Shown piece after piece: positions 45,390 to 56,734 of a DNA stretch of 64,000 nt. A program made the translations under genes and the position numbers. The DNA lies in NCBI GenBank assembly GCA_034440615.1, contig JAOTOM010004838.1, forward strand, positions 310,001 through 374,000. Reading direction: 5' to 3'. This DNA comes from Ashinkailepas kermadecensis (lineage: Eukaryota > Arthropoda > Thecostraca > Neolepadidae). The notes below the pieces were generated by a model. It saw nothing but the letters and a program-made list of their open reading frames with translations, was not told where the DNA came from and searched no databases. Within the stretch, counting starts at the first letter, position 1. The number at the start of each line of letters is the position of its first letter.

Positions 45390-45895
45390 AAGGTAGCACG
45401 CACCACGGCCTTTACTTATCAGATTGACCAGTACTGACTCTCAATCTGCCCCCTCCCCAATTGCACAGGCAGCACGCATCACGGCCTTAACCTATCAGAT
45501 TGACCCGTACTGACTCTCAATCTGCCCCCTCAATCGCACAGGTAGCACGCATCACGACCTATCTTGTCAGATTGACCAGTGCTGGCTCTCAATCTGCCCC
45601 TGCCCATTCGTAGAGGTAGCACGCATTCATAGCCTTAAGTTGTCAGATTGACCTGTACTGATTCTCAATATGTCCCCCAATCGCATAGGCAACACGTATC
45701 ACGGCCTGACTTGTCAGATTGACCCGTACCGACTCGCAGTTTGCACACTCCGAATCGTACAGGCAGCACGCATCACGGCCTTAACTTGTCAGATTGACCC
45801 GTATTAACCCTCAATCTGCCCATAATTGCACAGGGAGCACGCATAACCCATCCCTAACAGATTAACCGGTACCTACACTCAATCTGTCCACTAAC
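45390..45895 (+). repeat. About 75-bp tandem repeats in the left arm, about 7 copies
   Basis: The unit has gtagcacgcatcacggcctt, aacttgtcagattgacccgt, actgactctcaatctgcccc and a variable spacer. The mirror array in the right arm lies at about 51830-52330. Confidence 0.93.
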
Positions 45896-46137
45896 CCACA
45901 ACATTCGGCCATCACACAAGTAAAGCTCTTAATGATATCACAAATGACATTTCTGAACCGTGTATCGTTGCGTGGTCGTGTCAATTTGGGACAAGGTGAC
46001 CTGGCCCGAAGCCTTCGGGCAAAACAGCATGCCTCCGTTCCGCATGAATATTTTGTACGCGTCATTCAAACATCTTGGCACTGGGACATCCCACAAGTCA
46101 TGACACGACCCCTTGATACCCTGAACCGATCAAATTA

Positions 46138-46712
46138 AGGGGTATTGATTGATTACTTGGGCTAAGGGGCGCCTCGACTGATACTGGCAAGCACAATGCT
46201 GGCACTAACATGTTGCTCATACTGGCACTTCATCACTTCATTTTAGCGAATATAAGTAGTGACTCCTAAGAACTGCAGGATTACGAAAGCCAGCGGACAA
46301 TCTGAATGCTCTGGCTGTGTTCCTGGGAGAATCTCTAGAGATGATTGTGCTTGCCTAGAGAAAGTCATAAAGTGGTGAAGCTGAATAAGAGCAACAGGGG
46401 TCATCCGTGTTAAGCCTATAAAGACCTATAAAGACGAGATAATAGAAGACAAAAAAAGAACGCAGACACACACACACCAAGGTATACCATAGCCCAGTTC
46501 CAAAAGAACTATCTACCACAACCTATCTAGCACCGTTCACTTGATAATGCACACACCCATGCTCCATCAACGATTTTCCAACTCCGCCACCCATGCCATG
46601 TTGTGTTACCATGACCAATCGCATCACATGCCCGAAGGTAGGCGCTGAATCCACTGTCGGATGCACCTGTTGCTAGTATAAAATCCATGATATCCATCTA
46701 TCAACATGATCG
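46138..46712. other. Loop of the foldback element, downstream of the gene
   Basis: Unique sequence. An acacacacac run near 46467. No other coding sequence recognised. Confidence 0.6.
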
Positions 46713-49496
46713 TCAACACACGGGTTCAAAGTCCCACAAGACCACCTTAAAGAGACCTGCACAATGCACACACACTAGCATAAATATCACCCCATACACC
46801 TCAATTTTCATGATCCTATTGCACAAATTAGAACTCAAAAGCAAGATCCTCCAACCTGAAAAATGTGTCCACCCTATTTTCAAATACATTGAATGAGAGA
46901 CCCCCAACGAAATCAGCAGGTAGCCTATGCTATTGATCAACCACCCATTGACTGAAGGTCTGTTGGCGTTTAACTGTCCTACACCCTGACTTGTCAAGCT
47001 GAACGTAGGGTAAACACACACAAACATGCACACGCTCACACGGACCTCTCTCAGTCGTCGCTGGACTACCCTCCTGAACGTGTCGTCGAAAAACTTCTGA
47101 CGCTCCTCTTTGTTGTTGCCGACATCAGGAACTTGCCCCGAGCACAGCGCTTCGCCGTACATGCAAACGTGTAGCCCGCACGATCTACCATCATCTTGCT
47201 GCAGAGTGTCCTCTGGAATCACCAGTTTCCATTCGGCCCATGACGCCGGACGCCGACCAGCATTGACCATGGCCATGACGTCCCTTAGTCCCTGTTTCGG
47301 CGGTTGTTTGTGGCCCAGGGAGTCCAGGTAGACCACACACTTAGTGCTATGAGCCACGATGAATAACACCCAGTGACGTTGTCCACCATATGATGTTAAG
47401 TTGCAGGGCACGAGCCAGGTCTCCGAGCGATGCACTGCGTACCGATCCTTGAGGTGTCTCATCAGTGCCCTTGACTCGGTCAGACGCGTCATGCAGCTGA
47501 GTGAGGAAGACTGGAATACAGAGATCGCTTTTGAGCTGGCGTTTGCAACGCAAAGAAGAAAGGCGTCGATAATGCTGTCATCGAGCCACGTATCTACCTC
47601 CGAACTCAACACTCGGCCTTTGATGACAAGCTTGGTGAGGTCGTCAGCTTCGACAAGCAAATTGCCAATCTTCAGCGCTTCTCCGGCTGCATGTGACGTT
47701 TGCTCGCACACTTCATCTTCGACATCAAAGACTCGTTGGTCGTCGGGTGCCGAGCTGTCGGTTGCTGACTTGGGTCTTCCGCTATCCCCCATCCTAGCCT
47801 TTTCTTCCGTCTCAGACTGATTTTCAAATCCGGTGACGCCATGCGGAGTGTCTTGACGAGATGGCTGGACGAGCCCAACGCTCTCATGCATCCCACTCGG
47901 CACACGAGTTTGCTGTAGATAGGTAACTTTCTGTCGTTTTTCTTTACGCTTCCACTGTTCTTCGACGTCGTCTTTGTTACTCTCTGTCTTCCTTTTGTGT
48001 TGCCTTTTGTTGGGTGGGATCAGTGTCTGTTTCCTGCGAGCGGTCGCGTCTCCCAGGAGCAGCTCGATGAGCTCCCCAGGCGGCAGCCGTTTCTTGCCCA
48101 GGAGGATCTGCTTTTTTATCGTTTTCATCCACGATTCGACGCACGCATTGGAAATCGGGTGAGACGTGATGAGCTGAGTCCACAGCGGGGCGAGGGGCAT
48201 CACAGATGAGAGCAGATAATCCATCAGCGGCGGGCAAAAGGTAGTGTTGGGGATTTCGTCACTGTGTTCGAGGCTCACATCTTTTTCGGTTGTCTGCTTC
48301 AGGGCGTCAAAGTGCTTGCCGAACTCCGTGCTGCGCTGGTATGACTTCCACCTCGATGCTGCATCCTCGGGTGGTTTTGACCCTTGTTCCGTGTCGTCTG
48401 TGAGCTTGTCAGCTTTGTGCAACTTGATGTCCAGGTCGGGGATGCTATGCGACAACAGGAGCTTGCACACACACTGAAAGAGGCGGTCAAGCCCATCCAG
48501 CGTTGATGACTGCTGCATCCGTGCGAACAGCCACATCAACTGCTGTCTCTCCGTCCTTTTTTTCCTGCCAAGGCGGAGGGTCATGGCAGAGGACACCTGA
48601 TGGCTGAAGTGTGCTGTGCGCAGGCTGATGAGGGTCGCAGGTGGTGGCACATGCAGCGCACCCTTCAGCACGCTGCTCCAGCAGGCATCCAGGTACGCTG
48701 GCAGACTGATGCGGTTGAAGGCCAGGCTGGCGGCGTGAAGCAGGGCCCACGAACAGTCGGTGACGAGTCGCGGCGGCTGCAGTGTTGCCGTCCGACCGTT
48801 CGCCACGCGGAAGTCGAAGGCCACTTGCATGAGAAAGTGTGCGATAGTCGGAACGTTGTGCCTCTCCGAGAGCATGTGGACCATCGGGTAAGACCTGTCG
48901 TCTTCTGTGCCCTCAGCTACCAGGGCGTAGTAGTATGGCTCCGTGGTGCCTACTTTTCTGGTGACTGAGCCGGTGGAGTCAAAATGGAGGGGTGTCGGTG
49001 ATGCTCGATACTGCTTCAGGGTGGCTTCCCGGTATACGTGTACCAGGAAAGGGGAGTCGGCGATGAAATGAATATCACCCTTGATATTGGTGCTACGGTC
49101 GTCCAGGCTTTGACAAACACGCATCATGATGTTGAGGTCTTCTACTACCTTGGAAGAATACCTGGCTTTCGCGCGTTTCTCTGCGGCGGCTTGACGCAGA
49201 ACATGTGCGCTCGGAGCAGCCGTGGTGTTTCCATCCCGCAGCTCGGACTCTGGGGCTGCGATCAGCTTCTCCTGGCGAACACGATATGGTCCAACCAGCT
49301 GTGTACGCTCCGCTGCAGACGCACGGTCAGCCCCACGCATCCACCTGCCAGTGTGCCCATCGTGGTGTTTGTGTCCCGAGCGAAACACAATGACCTTCAC
49401 GGGGCCGCAAGGTGGCACCCTGTGCACCCGGAACAGGAACGTGCATGGGCAGCATACGAACTTGCAGGTAGCATTGGCTCTGAAGTCTGAAGCCAT
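46713..49496 (-). CDS. DDE (MULE-like) transposase fused to Ulp1/SENP-type protease
   Basis: 927 codons from ATG 49494-49496 to stop. The frame stays open without a Met to 49739, so an upstream exon may provide the start. From the N-terminus: a Cys/His-rich segment (residues 11-50, CKFVCCPCTF ... HKHHDGHTG), probably DNA-binding; a DDE-like core with D173 (HFDSTGSV), D247 (VTDCSWALLHA), RTAHFSHQ at 293-300 and E454 (NACVESWMKTIKKQIL); a basic, probably nuclear-targeting linker (about 487-525); then a C48 Ulp1-like protease with H708 (RHWVLFIV), D725 (VVYLDSLG), Q766/Q767 and C773 (DGRSCGLHVC). Residues after about 817 look unrelated to the family and may be intron read as ORF (donor-like gtgagcg follows). 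Transposition and SUMO-type deconjugation are known roles of the two families; their use here is inferred. No internal stop over 2.8 kb suggests recent activity. Confidence 0.8.
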   Translation of the reverse strand: MASDFRANATCKFVCCPCTFLFRVHRVPPCGPVKVIVFRSGHKHHDGHTGRWMRGADRASAAERTQLVGPYRVRQEKLIAAPESELRDGNTTAAPSAHVLRQAAAEKRAKARYSSKVVEDLNIMMRVCQSLDDRSTNIKGDIHFIADSPFLVHVYREATLKQYRASPTPLHFDSTGSVTRKVGTTEPYYYALVAEGTEDDRSYPMVHMLSERHNVPTIAHFLMQVAFDFRVANGRTATLQPPRLVTDCSWALLHAASLAFNRISLPAYLDACWSSVLKGALHVPPPATLISLRTAHFSHQVSSAMTLRLGRKKRTERQQLMWLFARMQQSSTLDGLDRLFQCVCKLLLSHSIPDLDIKLHKADKLTDDTEQGSKPPEDAASRWKSYQRSTEFGKHFDALKQTTEKDVSLEHSDEIPNTTFCPPLMDYLLSSVMPLAPLWTQLITSHPISNACVESWMKTIKKQILLGKKRLPPGELIELLLGDATARRKQTLIPPNKRQHKRKTESNKDDVEEQWKRKEKRQKVTYLQQTRVPSGMHESVGLVQPSRQDTPHGVTGFENQSETEEKARMGDSGRPKSATDSSAPDDQRVFDVEDEVCEQTSHAAGEALKIGNLLVEADDLTKLVIKGRVLSSEVDTWLDDSIIDAFLLCVANASSKAISVFQSSSLSCMTRLTESRALMRHLKDRYAVHRSETWLVPCNLTSYGGQRHWVLFIVAHSTKCVVYLDSLGHKQPPKQGLRDVMAMVNAGRRPASWAEWKLVIPEDTLQQDDGRSCGLHVCMYGEALCSGQVPDVGNNKEERQKFFDDTFRRVVQRRLREVRVSVCMFVCVYPTFSLTSQGVGQLNANRPSVNGWLINSIGYLLISLGVSHSMYLKIGWTHFSGWRILLLSSNLCNRIMKIEVYGVIFMLVCVHCAGLFKVVLWDFEPVC

Positions 49497-49734
49497 CCAG
49501 TTCCGCGACCATTTTTTCTTGAGGAAGCCTCGCTTGAACTTGAGGGGACATGGCTGATCTGTGCTTGATCGATACTTCGCATAGAGACGATCCGTCCATG
49601 CGAGGGTTAGCTTGTTCCCTTCTGCGATGCTGGCCCACTCAGTTTCACTGAATCCCGACGCAAAACGCTCTATCGCTGGTTTTGGCGTAATATCAGGATC
49701 CTTGATGACTTGTTGAGGCGAAGTACTTGGGAAA

Positions 49735-49960
49735 CACCCCTAGTGCACGCTACTCTTCCGGAAGCGGAACTCCGGAGACGGCCGTGCGCTACCGTCCACA
49801 GGGCGGTACTCAGGCGACGGCGTTGCGCCACGGTCCCCGAGGCGGTGCTCCGGAGACGGCCGTGCGCTACCGTCCACAGGGCAGTACTCAGGCGACGACG
49901 TTGCGCCACGGTCCCCGAGGCGATGCTCCGGAGACGGCCGTGCGTCACTCCCATTCAACA
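49735..49960. repeat. GC-rich tandem repeat 5' of the transposase gene, about 2.5 copies of 87 bp
   Basis: The unit contains ctccggagacggccgtgcgc, taccgtccacagggc(g/a)gta, ctcaggcgacg.cgttgcg and ccacggtccccgaggcg. It lies immediately upstream of the open frame and may include the promoter or a first exon. Confidence 0.85.
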
Positions 49961-51576
49961 CGCTTTCATGCCGGAGCAAAGCAGTCACATGCTCTTTAAA
50001 TGCGGTGTTTCTTCGGAAAAGATCAAACCACCGCCGGGACGATTTCCTCGCCGATTGAAATTGTCTTGCATTTCTTGGCGTGGGTTCAACTAAAGCAACG
50101 AAAATTTTCCAGAACTTCTTGGAGTTCGGACTCGGATGATGTTTGGCAACGGCAAGGAGAATGCTGAGGTCCTACCAAGGAGACAGGAGGCATGATAAAT
50201 ATGTCATGGATGCAACACACAGGTTATCGGATTTATTAGCTCACTTGCAATTCACGACGCAAAGTACGGTGAATCTATTGTATATGGGGAGGGGGTTCCT
50301 ATATGGCCCATCATGCTGGTGGAGAACGGGTCCGTGACACCCACACTATCTTAAAATTCCGAAAGTTGAGTGGAAACCTACAGTGAATGACAATTTGTAT
50401 GACATATATGTATTTTTGACATCAATTTGTGCCAGTTATCTTTTACAGGTTATGAGTGAGATGTATGGTCTTAGAAACTGTGTTTTACTACATCACTAAC
50501 ACCATCATTAACTACAACATATTCACAAAGTGGAGTGATACATGTCTGCATATACCTGTGACCTAAATGTTATAATACATAATGTGCTATCTGGAATGGT
50601 ACTTTATACAGCATAAATGAGCTTGACTGAACAGACTCATGTTTTACACCTCGCCTGCTGATGCACACACAAACAAGGGTTAGTCGACAGCTAAAGAACA
50701 TCAAAATAAGAAAACACGTAGCTAACTTTACCTGGAGCAGGTTCAGAGCTTATATTAGGTACTTACGCTACAGCAAGCTTGCATAAAACAAAACCAGCTA
50801 CCACATGATACCATTTGTCTGTAGAAAATATACTTGCCATTCTGCATTGGCATCTACCACGGAGAACAAATGTGAAATACTTGTCCATACCCGGTAAGAA
50901 GAAAGACTACGGAAAGTAAGAAGTCTACTAAGGACTAGAAAGGCACTTACATCACCGAGAAACAAAGCCTGCATAGTCACGAATCGTAGTCCAGCCACTC
51001 GTGAGCTTCTCGTAACGAACAACACAAGCCATCTTGTCATCTTGTGTGTCAGAATGGTCGGTGTCGTCTGGCCGTATCATGTGACCGGCGACTTCTGGTC
51101 GCCACCGACTAACCCTTCTGTGTCGTCACCAGGAGCTGAACCGGGTCCAGTTGCTGATGCGTCATCCGGATAGTGCATGCAGCGGTTCTCGTCGGGGGTT
51201 GACTTGGTCATCACTATGCTCCGAGTGGTGTCTAACATTGTGGGCCGGATGACGTCGTGGCGAAGTAGTGGCCTTGGTGGTTGCTGGTGCGTGTAATTAC
51301 TGGTACGGAGTGCGGTAGACAGTGGAGACCGGTGGCGACCTAGTCGATTGTGATAACTGGAAAAGAAAAGGGAACAACGTAAATACTGTGTGGTGTGCGG
51401 GAGAGGGACTCGTTGAACATCGGAACACTGAAGTAAAGATGGCGAGAGCATATTTAGACGTCGTGATTAAACGTGATCTGTTTTGCCAGAAGCTCATCTT
51501 AACGTTATATAACTACGCATTCGAAGTATCCCTCAAGCCAAAGCAACTCGTGTCATTTATTAAAGTGTCAAACCCC
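49961..51576. other. Loop of the foldback element, upstream of the gene
   Basis: Unique, AT-rich from 50340 onward. No further gene recognised. Confidence 0.6.
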
Positions 51577-54407
51577 TTAATTTGATCGGTTCAGGGTATC
51601 AAGGGGTCGTGTCATGACTTGTGGGATGTCCCAGTGCCAAGATGTTTGAATGACGCGTACAAAATATTCATGCGGAACGGAGGCATGCTGTTTTGCCCGA
51701 AGGCTTCGGGCCAGGTCACCATGTCCCAAATTGACACGACCACGCAACGATACACGGTTCAGACCTGTCATTTGTGATATCATTAAGAGCTTTACATGTG
51801 TGATGGCCGAATGCTGTGCGATAGTGGACAGATTGAGTGTAGGTACCGGTTAATCTGTTAGGGATGGGTTATGCGTGCTCCCTGTGCAATTATGGGCAGA
51901 TTGAGGGTTAATACGGGTCAATCTGACAAGTTAAGGCCGTGATGCGTGCTGCCTGTACGATTCGGAGTGTGCAAACTGCGAGTCGGTACGGGTCAATCTG
52001 ACAAGTTCAGGCCGTGATACGTGTTGCCTATGCGATTGGGGCACATATTGAGAATCAGTACAGGTCAATCTGACAACTTAAGGCTATGAATGCGTGCTAC
52101 CTCTACGAATGGGCAGGGGCAGATTGAGAGCCAGCACTGGTCAATCTGACAAGATAGGTCGTGATGCGTGCTACCTGTGCGATTGAGGGGGCAGATTGAG
52201 AGTCAGTACGGGTCAATCTGATAGGTTAAGGCCGTGATGCGTGCTGCCTGTGCAATTGGGGAGGGGGCAAATTGAGAGTCAGTACTGGTCAATCTGATAA
52301 GTAAAGGCCGTGGTGCGTGCTACCTTGTACGTTATGTATTCTAGATGAGTGTTCATATTTGCTCTCCATGTACGTTGTAGCGAAGCATGTACCTATGCAT
52401 CATACACGCTGTGTTGTGCGTAAGTTTCTTTCGCCTTAAACGCTCTGCTCCGCTACCAGAAAATCGGAAAAATCGTAGGGCTCGCCAAGTCACACCCATT
52501 GCTCCCCATGCTAAAGCCTATTGGAAATAAGGCATTACGTCAACAACCGAATCATACGTATGCAGCTCAAAAAGTTGGCATCGTATAAGTTCAGAAATAA
52601 TAGTTTTGGGGTCACTGTGACAGGACGAGTCATTTGGGATGAGCCATGACCGCATTCGATCAGATCTGCATGTTGGTGAATGTTCCCACCCCCATGCATT
52701 GGGTGAGAATATGAATGCACCCGGAAAATTTGCACGGAAATGCACGTATCGGAGGTGTAGCTGATCGCATGCCAAAAATCAGACAAATCGTAGGGGCCGG
52801 TCAAATCGCACCCATTGCTCCCCATGCTAAAGCCAATGGGAATTAATGCATTACGTCATAAACCGAACCCATAAGTATGCAGCTCAAAAAGTTGATAACA
52901 TATGATTTCAGGAAAGGCAGTTTTGAGTTCAGGTTGACACGGGGAGTCATTTGAGGTGAGACATGACCGCATTCGATGAGATCTGCATTTTGGTGAATGT
53001 TCCCACCCCCATGTATTGGGTGGGAATATGAATGCACCCGGAAAATTTGCACGGAAATACAAGTGTCGGAGGTGTAGCTGATAGCATGCCAAAAACCAGA
53101 CAAATCGTAGGGGCCGGTCTAATCGCACCCATTGCTCCCCATGCTAAAGCCAATGGGAATTAATGCATTACGTCAAAAACCGATTCCATAAGTATGCATC
53201 TCAAAAAGTGAGCAACATATGATTTCAGGAAGGGTAGTTTTGAGTTCAGCTTGACACGAGGAGTCATTTGAGATGAGATATGACCGCATTCGATGAGATC
53301 TGCATTTTGTTAAATGTTCCCACCCCCATGTATTGGGTGGGAATATGAATGCACCCGGAAAATTGTCACGGAAATGCACGTATCAGAGGTGTAGCTGATC
53401 GCATGCCAAAAAACAGACAAATCGTAGGGGCCGGTCTAATCGCACCCATTGCTCCCCATGCTAAAGCCAATGGGAATTAATGCATTACGTCAAAAACCGA
53501 ACCCATAAGTATGGAGCTCAAAAAGTTGATAACATATGATTTCAGGAAAGGCAGTTTTGAGTTCAGGTTGACACGGGAAGTCATTTGAGATGAGACATGA
53601 CCGCATTCGATCAGATCTGCATTTTGGTGAATGTTCCCACCCCCATGTATTGGGTGGGAATATGAATGCACCCGGCAAATTTGCACGCAAATGCAAGTGT
53701 CGGAGGTGTAGCTGATAGCATGCCAAAAATCAGACAAATCGTAGGGGCCGGTCTAATCGCACCCATTGCTCCCCATGCTAAAGCCAATGGGAATTAATGC
53801 ATTACGTCAAAAACCAATTCCATAAGTATGCATCTAAAAAAGTGAGCAACATATGATTTCAGGAAGGGTAGTTTTTAGTTCAGCTTGACACGAGGAGTCA
53901 TTTGACATGAGACATGACCGCATTCGATCTGATCTGCATTTTGGTGAATGTTCCCACCCCCATGTATTGGGTGGGAATATGAATGCACCCGGCAAAGTTG
54001 CTCGAAAATGCACATGTCAAAGGTGTAGATGCTCGTATGCCAAAAATCAGACAAATCGTAAGAGCCGGCCTAATCACACCCATGGCTCTTCATGCTAAAT
54101 CCTATGTTATTACATGATGCGTTAAACATTACGTCAAAACCCGGCGAATGTGTATGCATCTAAAAAAATAGGATGTAAATTGGTTAACAATGTGCAGCTT
54201 TGTATTTTACTGCTTAAGGCGATTCGTTTAGACATACTGCTTGCCTTGTTTGGTACAATCTTACGATGTTGTGGTGGTAATTGTGTAATTAGCTTATAAT
54301 TCGCTTTGGAAGCTAAACTACTGCATGCACCAAGCTTTGGAGACTACCATCGTGATCAGCCCGTCAAGATGCATCATATGTTATATTTTGAGCGATTTTG
54401 AATTGGT
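51577..54407 (-). repeat. Right inverted arm of the foldback element
   Basis: Reverse-complement partner of 42359-46137 with about seven 75-bp units (51830-52330) and six 317-bp units. Landmark complements lie at about 52472, 52787, 53104, 53421, 53738 and 54055. Confidence 0.95.
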
Positions 54408-54410
54408 ATT

Positions 54411-55918
54411 ATGTAGATCAGTTTCACAAAATGAAATTCCAACAGATTGGAAAAGGGCAAATGTAGTTCCTATTTTCAGGAAAGGAGAAAGAGGGAAAGT
54501 TGAAAATTATAGGCCAGTAAGCCTCACATCCCTAGTCTGCAAGGTACTCGAATCAAGTATCAAGGATAGAATAGTTAGTTTTCTGGAAGGAAACAGATTG
54601 ATTCAAGAACAGATTGATTCAACATGGGTTTAGAAAAGGGAGATCGTGTCTCACAAATCTCTTGGACTTTTTAAATTTTGCTACAGGACAATTTAATCAG
54701 GGAAATCAGGTTGATGTAGCATATGTTGACATTAGTAAGGCCTTTGACAAGGTACCCCATAAACGGTTAATGATGCAGCTTCAGGTCCATGGCATTGCAG
54801 GTAGCATCCTAAAATGGATAGAGTTGTGGCTTTCAGATAGACAGCAGAGAGTGATGCTAAATGGTACAAAGTCATCATGGCAAAATGTTCTTAGTGGAGT
54901 CCCTCAGGGGTCGGTACTTGGGCCACTATTGTTCATTATATTTGTGAATAGCATTGAATGTGGCCTAAGCAGTAAGGTTTTGAAATTTGGAGATGATTTG
55001 AAGATCTTTAGGGCAATAACAGGGCACAATGAGCAGGTTTTTCTGCAGAACGACTTAGACGAGCTTGTGAAGTGGTCCGAAAAATGACAAATGAAGTTTA
55101 ATTTTGATAAGTGCAAAGTCATGCATGTAGGTAGGCAGCATATGAAGGCGCCATACTTGATGTGTGGCCAAGTACTATCTGTGACTCAGCAGGAGAAGGA
55201 CTTAGGTGTTATTTTGAACACAAAATTGGGGGCATCAGAACAGACCAAAGAAACCAGGAAGAAGGCACTAAGAATGCTTGGGGCCATACAGAGGAATGTG
55301 TCATACAAAAGTGAGGAGGTCATCAGGAAGCTTTACTGTGCATATGTCAGGCCACATTTAGAATACTGTGTCCAAGCTTGGTCCCCTAGTTATGAGAAAG
55401 ATTGTTGGCTTTTAGAGAGAGTACAAAAGAGGGCAACAAAAATGGTGAAAGGTATAGGCAACCTGGCATATGAGGAAATATTGAAGAAATTTAATATGTT
55501 TTCACTTAGATATAGAAGGCTGAGAGGGGATCTCATTGAGGTTTTTAAATTTGTTCATGGTCAGGAACAGGGATATCTCAGGGAAATGTTTGAATTGAAC
55601 AGAAATGATGCAATTAGGGGTCATCAATTCAAAATTAAAGTTAATCACAGCAGGACAAGGTTAAGACAATCTTTCTTCACCAACAGGGTAGTAGAACACT
55701 GGAACCAGCTGCCAGGAACCATTGTCAGTAGCAACACACTGAACATCTTTAAAAACGGCATGACAATCATTATAAGAATAGGGGGCTTGTTTTTCTGTAT
55801 TCCAGGGAGGGTTGATAGACAGATTTGGTGGGTACTGGTTCAGTGTCCAAAGTGCAACCAAGAAGGGCCCTTGTGGCTCATAGTTGCACTGATCTTTTAT
55901 GTCTTTATGTCTTTATGT
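54411..55918 (+). mobile_element. 5'-truncated CR1-clade LINE
   Basis: Contains the RT domain from the early palm to the C-terminus and a short 3' UTR ending in an 8-bp repeat (atgtcttt x2-3), the CR1 style of tail. The 5' truncation point abuts the foldback arm. Only one small tandem duplication and a few substitutions break the ORF, so it is fairly young. Confidence 0.92.
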
Positions 55919-56083
55919 GACAAGGTCAACGGTGTTACGTCAGGTCAAGTATTATTCATATTCCACACTGCCGTCTTGTGTGTGGAGTTGGGATTTATGT
56001 GCACGTCAGCTGCCTTGGCGACATTGCACCCGCAATGTTGTCTGATGCCGAATGCTAATGCTCCTTGTGAATTGAAATGTTAA
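54411..56083 (+). pseudogene. CR1 reverse transcriptase, disabled
   Basis: Segments in order: IPTDWKRANVVPIFRKGERG, VENYRPVSLTSLVCKVLESS, HGFRKGRSCLTNLLDF, VDVAYVDISKAFDKVPHKRL, LSGVPQGSVLGPLLFI, KFGDDLKIFR (catalytic FADD changed to FGDD), then KCKVMHVG, EKDLGVILNTKLGASEQTKE, YVRPHLEYCVQAWSPSYEKD, RVVEHWNQLPGTIVSSNTLN. Breaks: a 16-bp tandem duplication near 54594-54625 (cagattgattcaagaa) shifts the frame, and a TGA at 55085-55087 stands where the family has Trp. The open frame runs past the LINE end (about 55918) into flanking sequence to 56083. Confidence 0.92.
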
Positions 56084-56734
56084 TTCGGTTTATAGCAACC
56101 GAAGTAGTACACCATAACATTGTGTGAACAATGATCCGATATGACCCGACTTCGTGTGACCGGACCTTATCATATTAAGCAAACATAAAGCATATACAGG
56201 GCATATATAAAGAGATGCAAAATGTCGGACAGAAGGAACACATGGCAGACGTAAGGAGTCTTCATATAGACACGAATAAGGCCACAAGGATGCCGCACCC
56301 AAATGCATTTCTGGCCGCGCTGCTGTCAGTACCTGTAATCATTATCCTGGTGGAAGAAGGTCAGTCTCGCTGCTGACAGAATTTGCTTTTCTGATGGCAT
56401 CAATATTCATCGCTCGAAATGCACAACAAGAGCAGCTGTGTCTCAAGCAGATTCAATGGCTGTGACGAATTGGTAAATATTAATACATGGGTGACATTGG
56501 TACCTACTAATGGTAAGGTGAACGGTAGAATGCGGAGAAAATGACAACTAATGCACACAAAACTGCTCGGAAAGATGATGCAAAGCCGTGACTAATCACA
56601 CACCGTTCACTGTGACTCATCAGGGCCGTGGAGTACGCACCGTCTACCAGGGCTGGATTTATACTTTGCAATCCTGGGTGAGGAAAGGACAATTTCTGAA
56701 TGATGGAATACGGAGAGGATATTTTCCTTCAAAC
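55919..56734. other. Intergenic, nothing recognised
   Basis: Unique sequence after the CR1 tail with no coding family. Confidence 0.6.

Larger units (their letters stand above)
42359..46137 (+). repeat. Left inverted arm of the foldback element
   Basis: Pairs with 51577-54407 in opposite orientation. The outermost matched bases are accaattcaaaatcgctc (right arm: gagcgattttgaattggt). Outermost and innermost 317-bp units match their counterparts unit for unit; middle units differ in number. Confidence 0.95.
42137..54407. mobile_element. Giant foldback transposon with DDE transposase-Ulp1 gene (about 12.3 kb)
   Basis: Left arm 42359-46137 and right arm 51577-54407 are inverted copies around a 5.4-kb loop. 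Arm order from the outside: a terminal segment, tandem 317-bp units (9 left, 6 right), a spacer, about seven 75-bp units, and an inner segment whose edge is gatcggttcagggtatcaag (right arm) and its complement at about 46118-46137. The arm length difference (about 948 bp) equals three 317-bp units. The terminal segment is tandemly doubled on the left (42137 and 42315, gtcaagacagcccacg). The right end stops at 54407 where a CR1 element abuts, so it is probably truncated and no target-site duplication can be read. The loop carries a single long gene on the - strand. Confidence 0.9.

Noticed and set aside
45862..46138. Mirror ORFs of 67-68 codons at the inner arm ends (also 51577-51853)
   Set aside because: Identical because the arms are inverted copies; no family features and both strands are open.
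47110..49557. Several + strand ORFs opposite the transposase
   Set aside because: They are antisense shadows; the - strand frame has the DDE and protease motifs.
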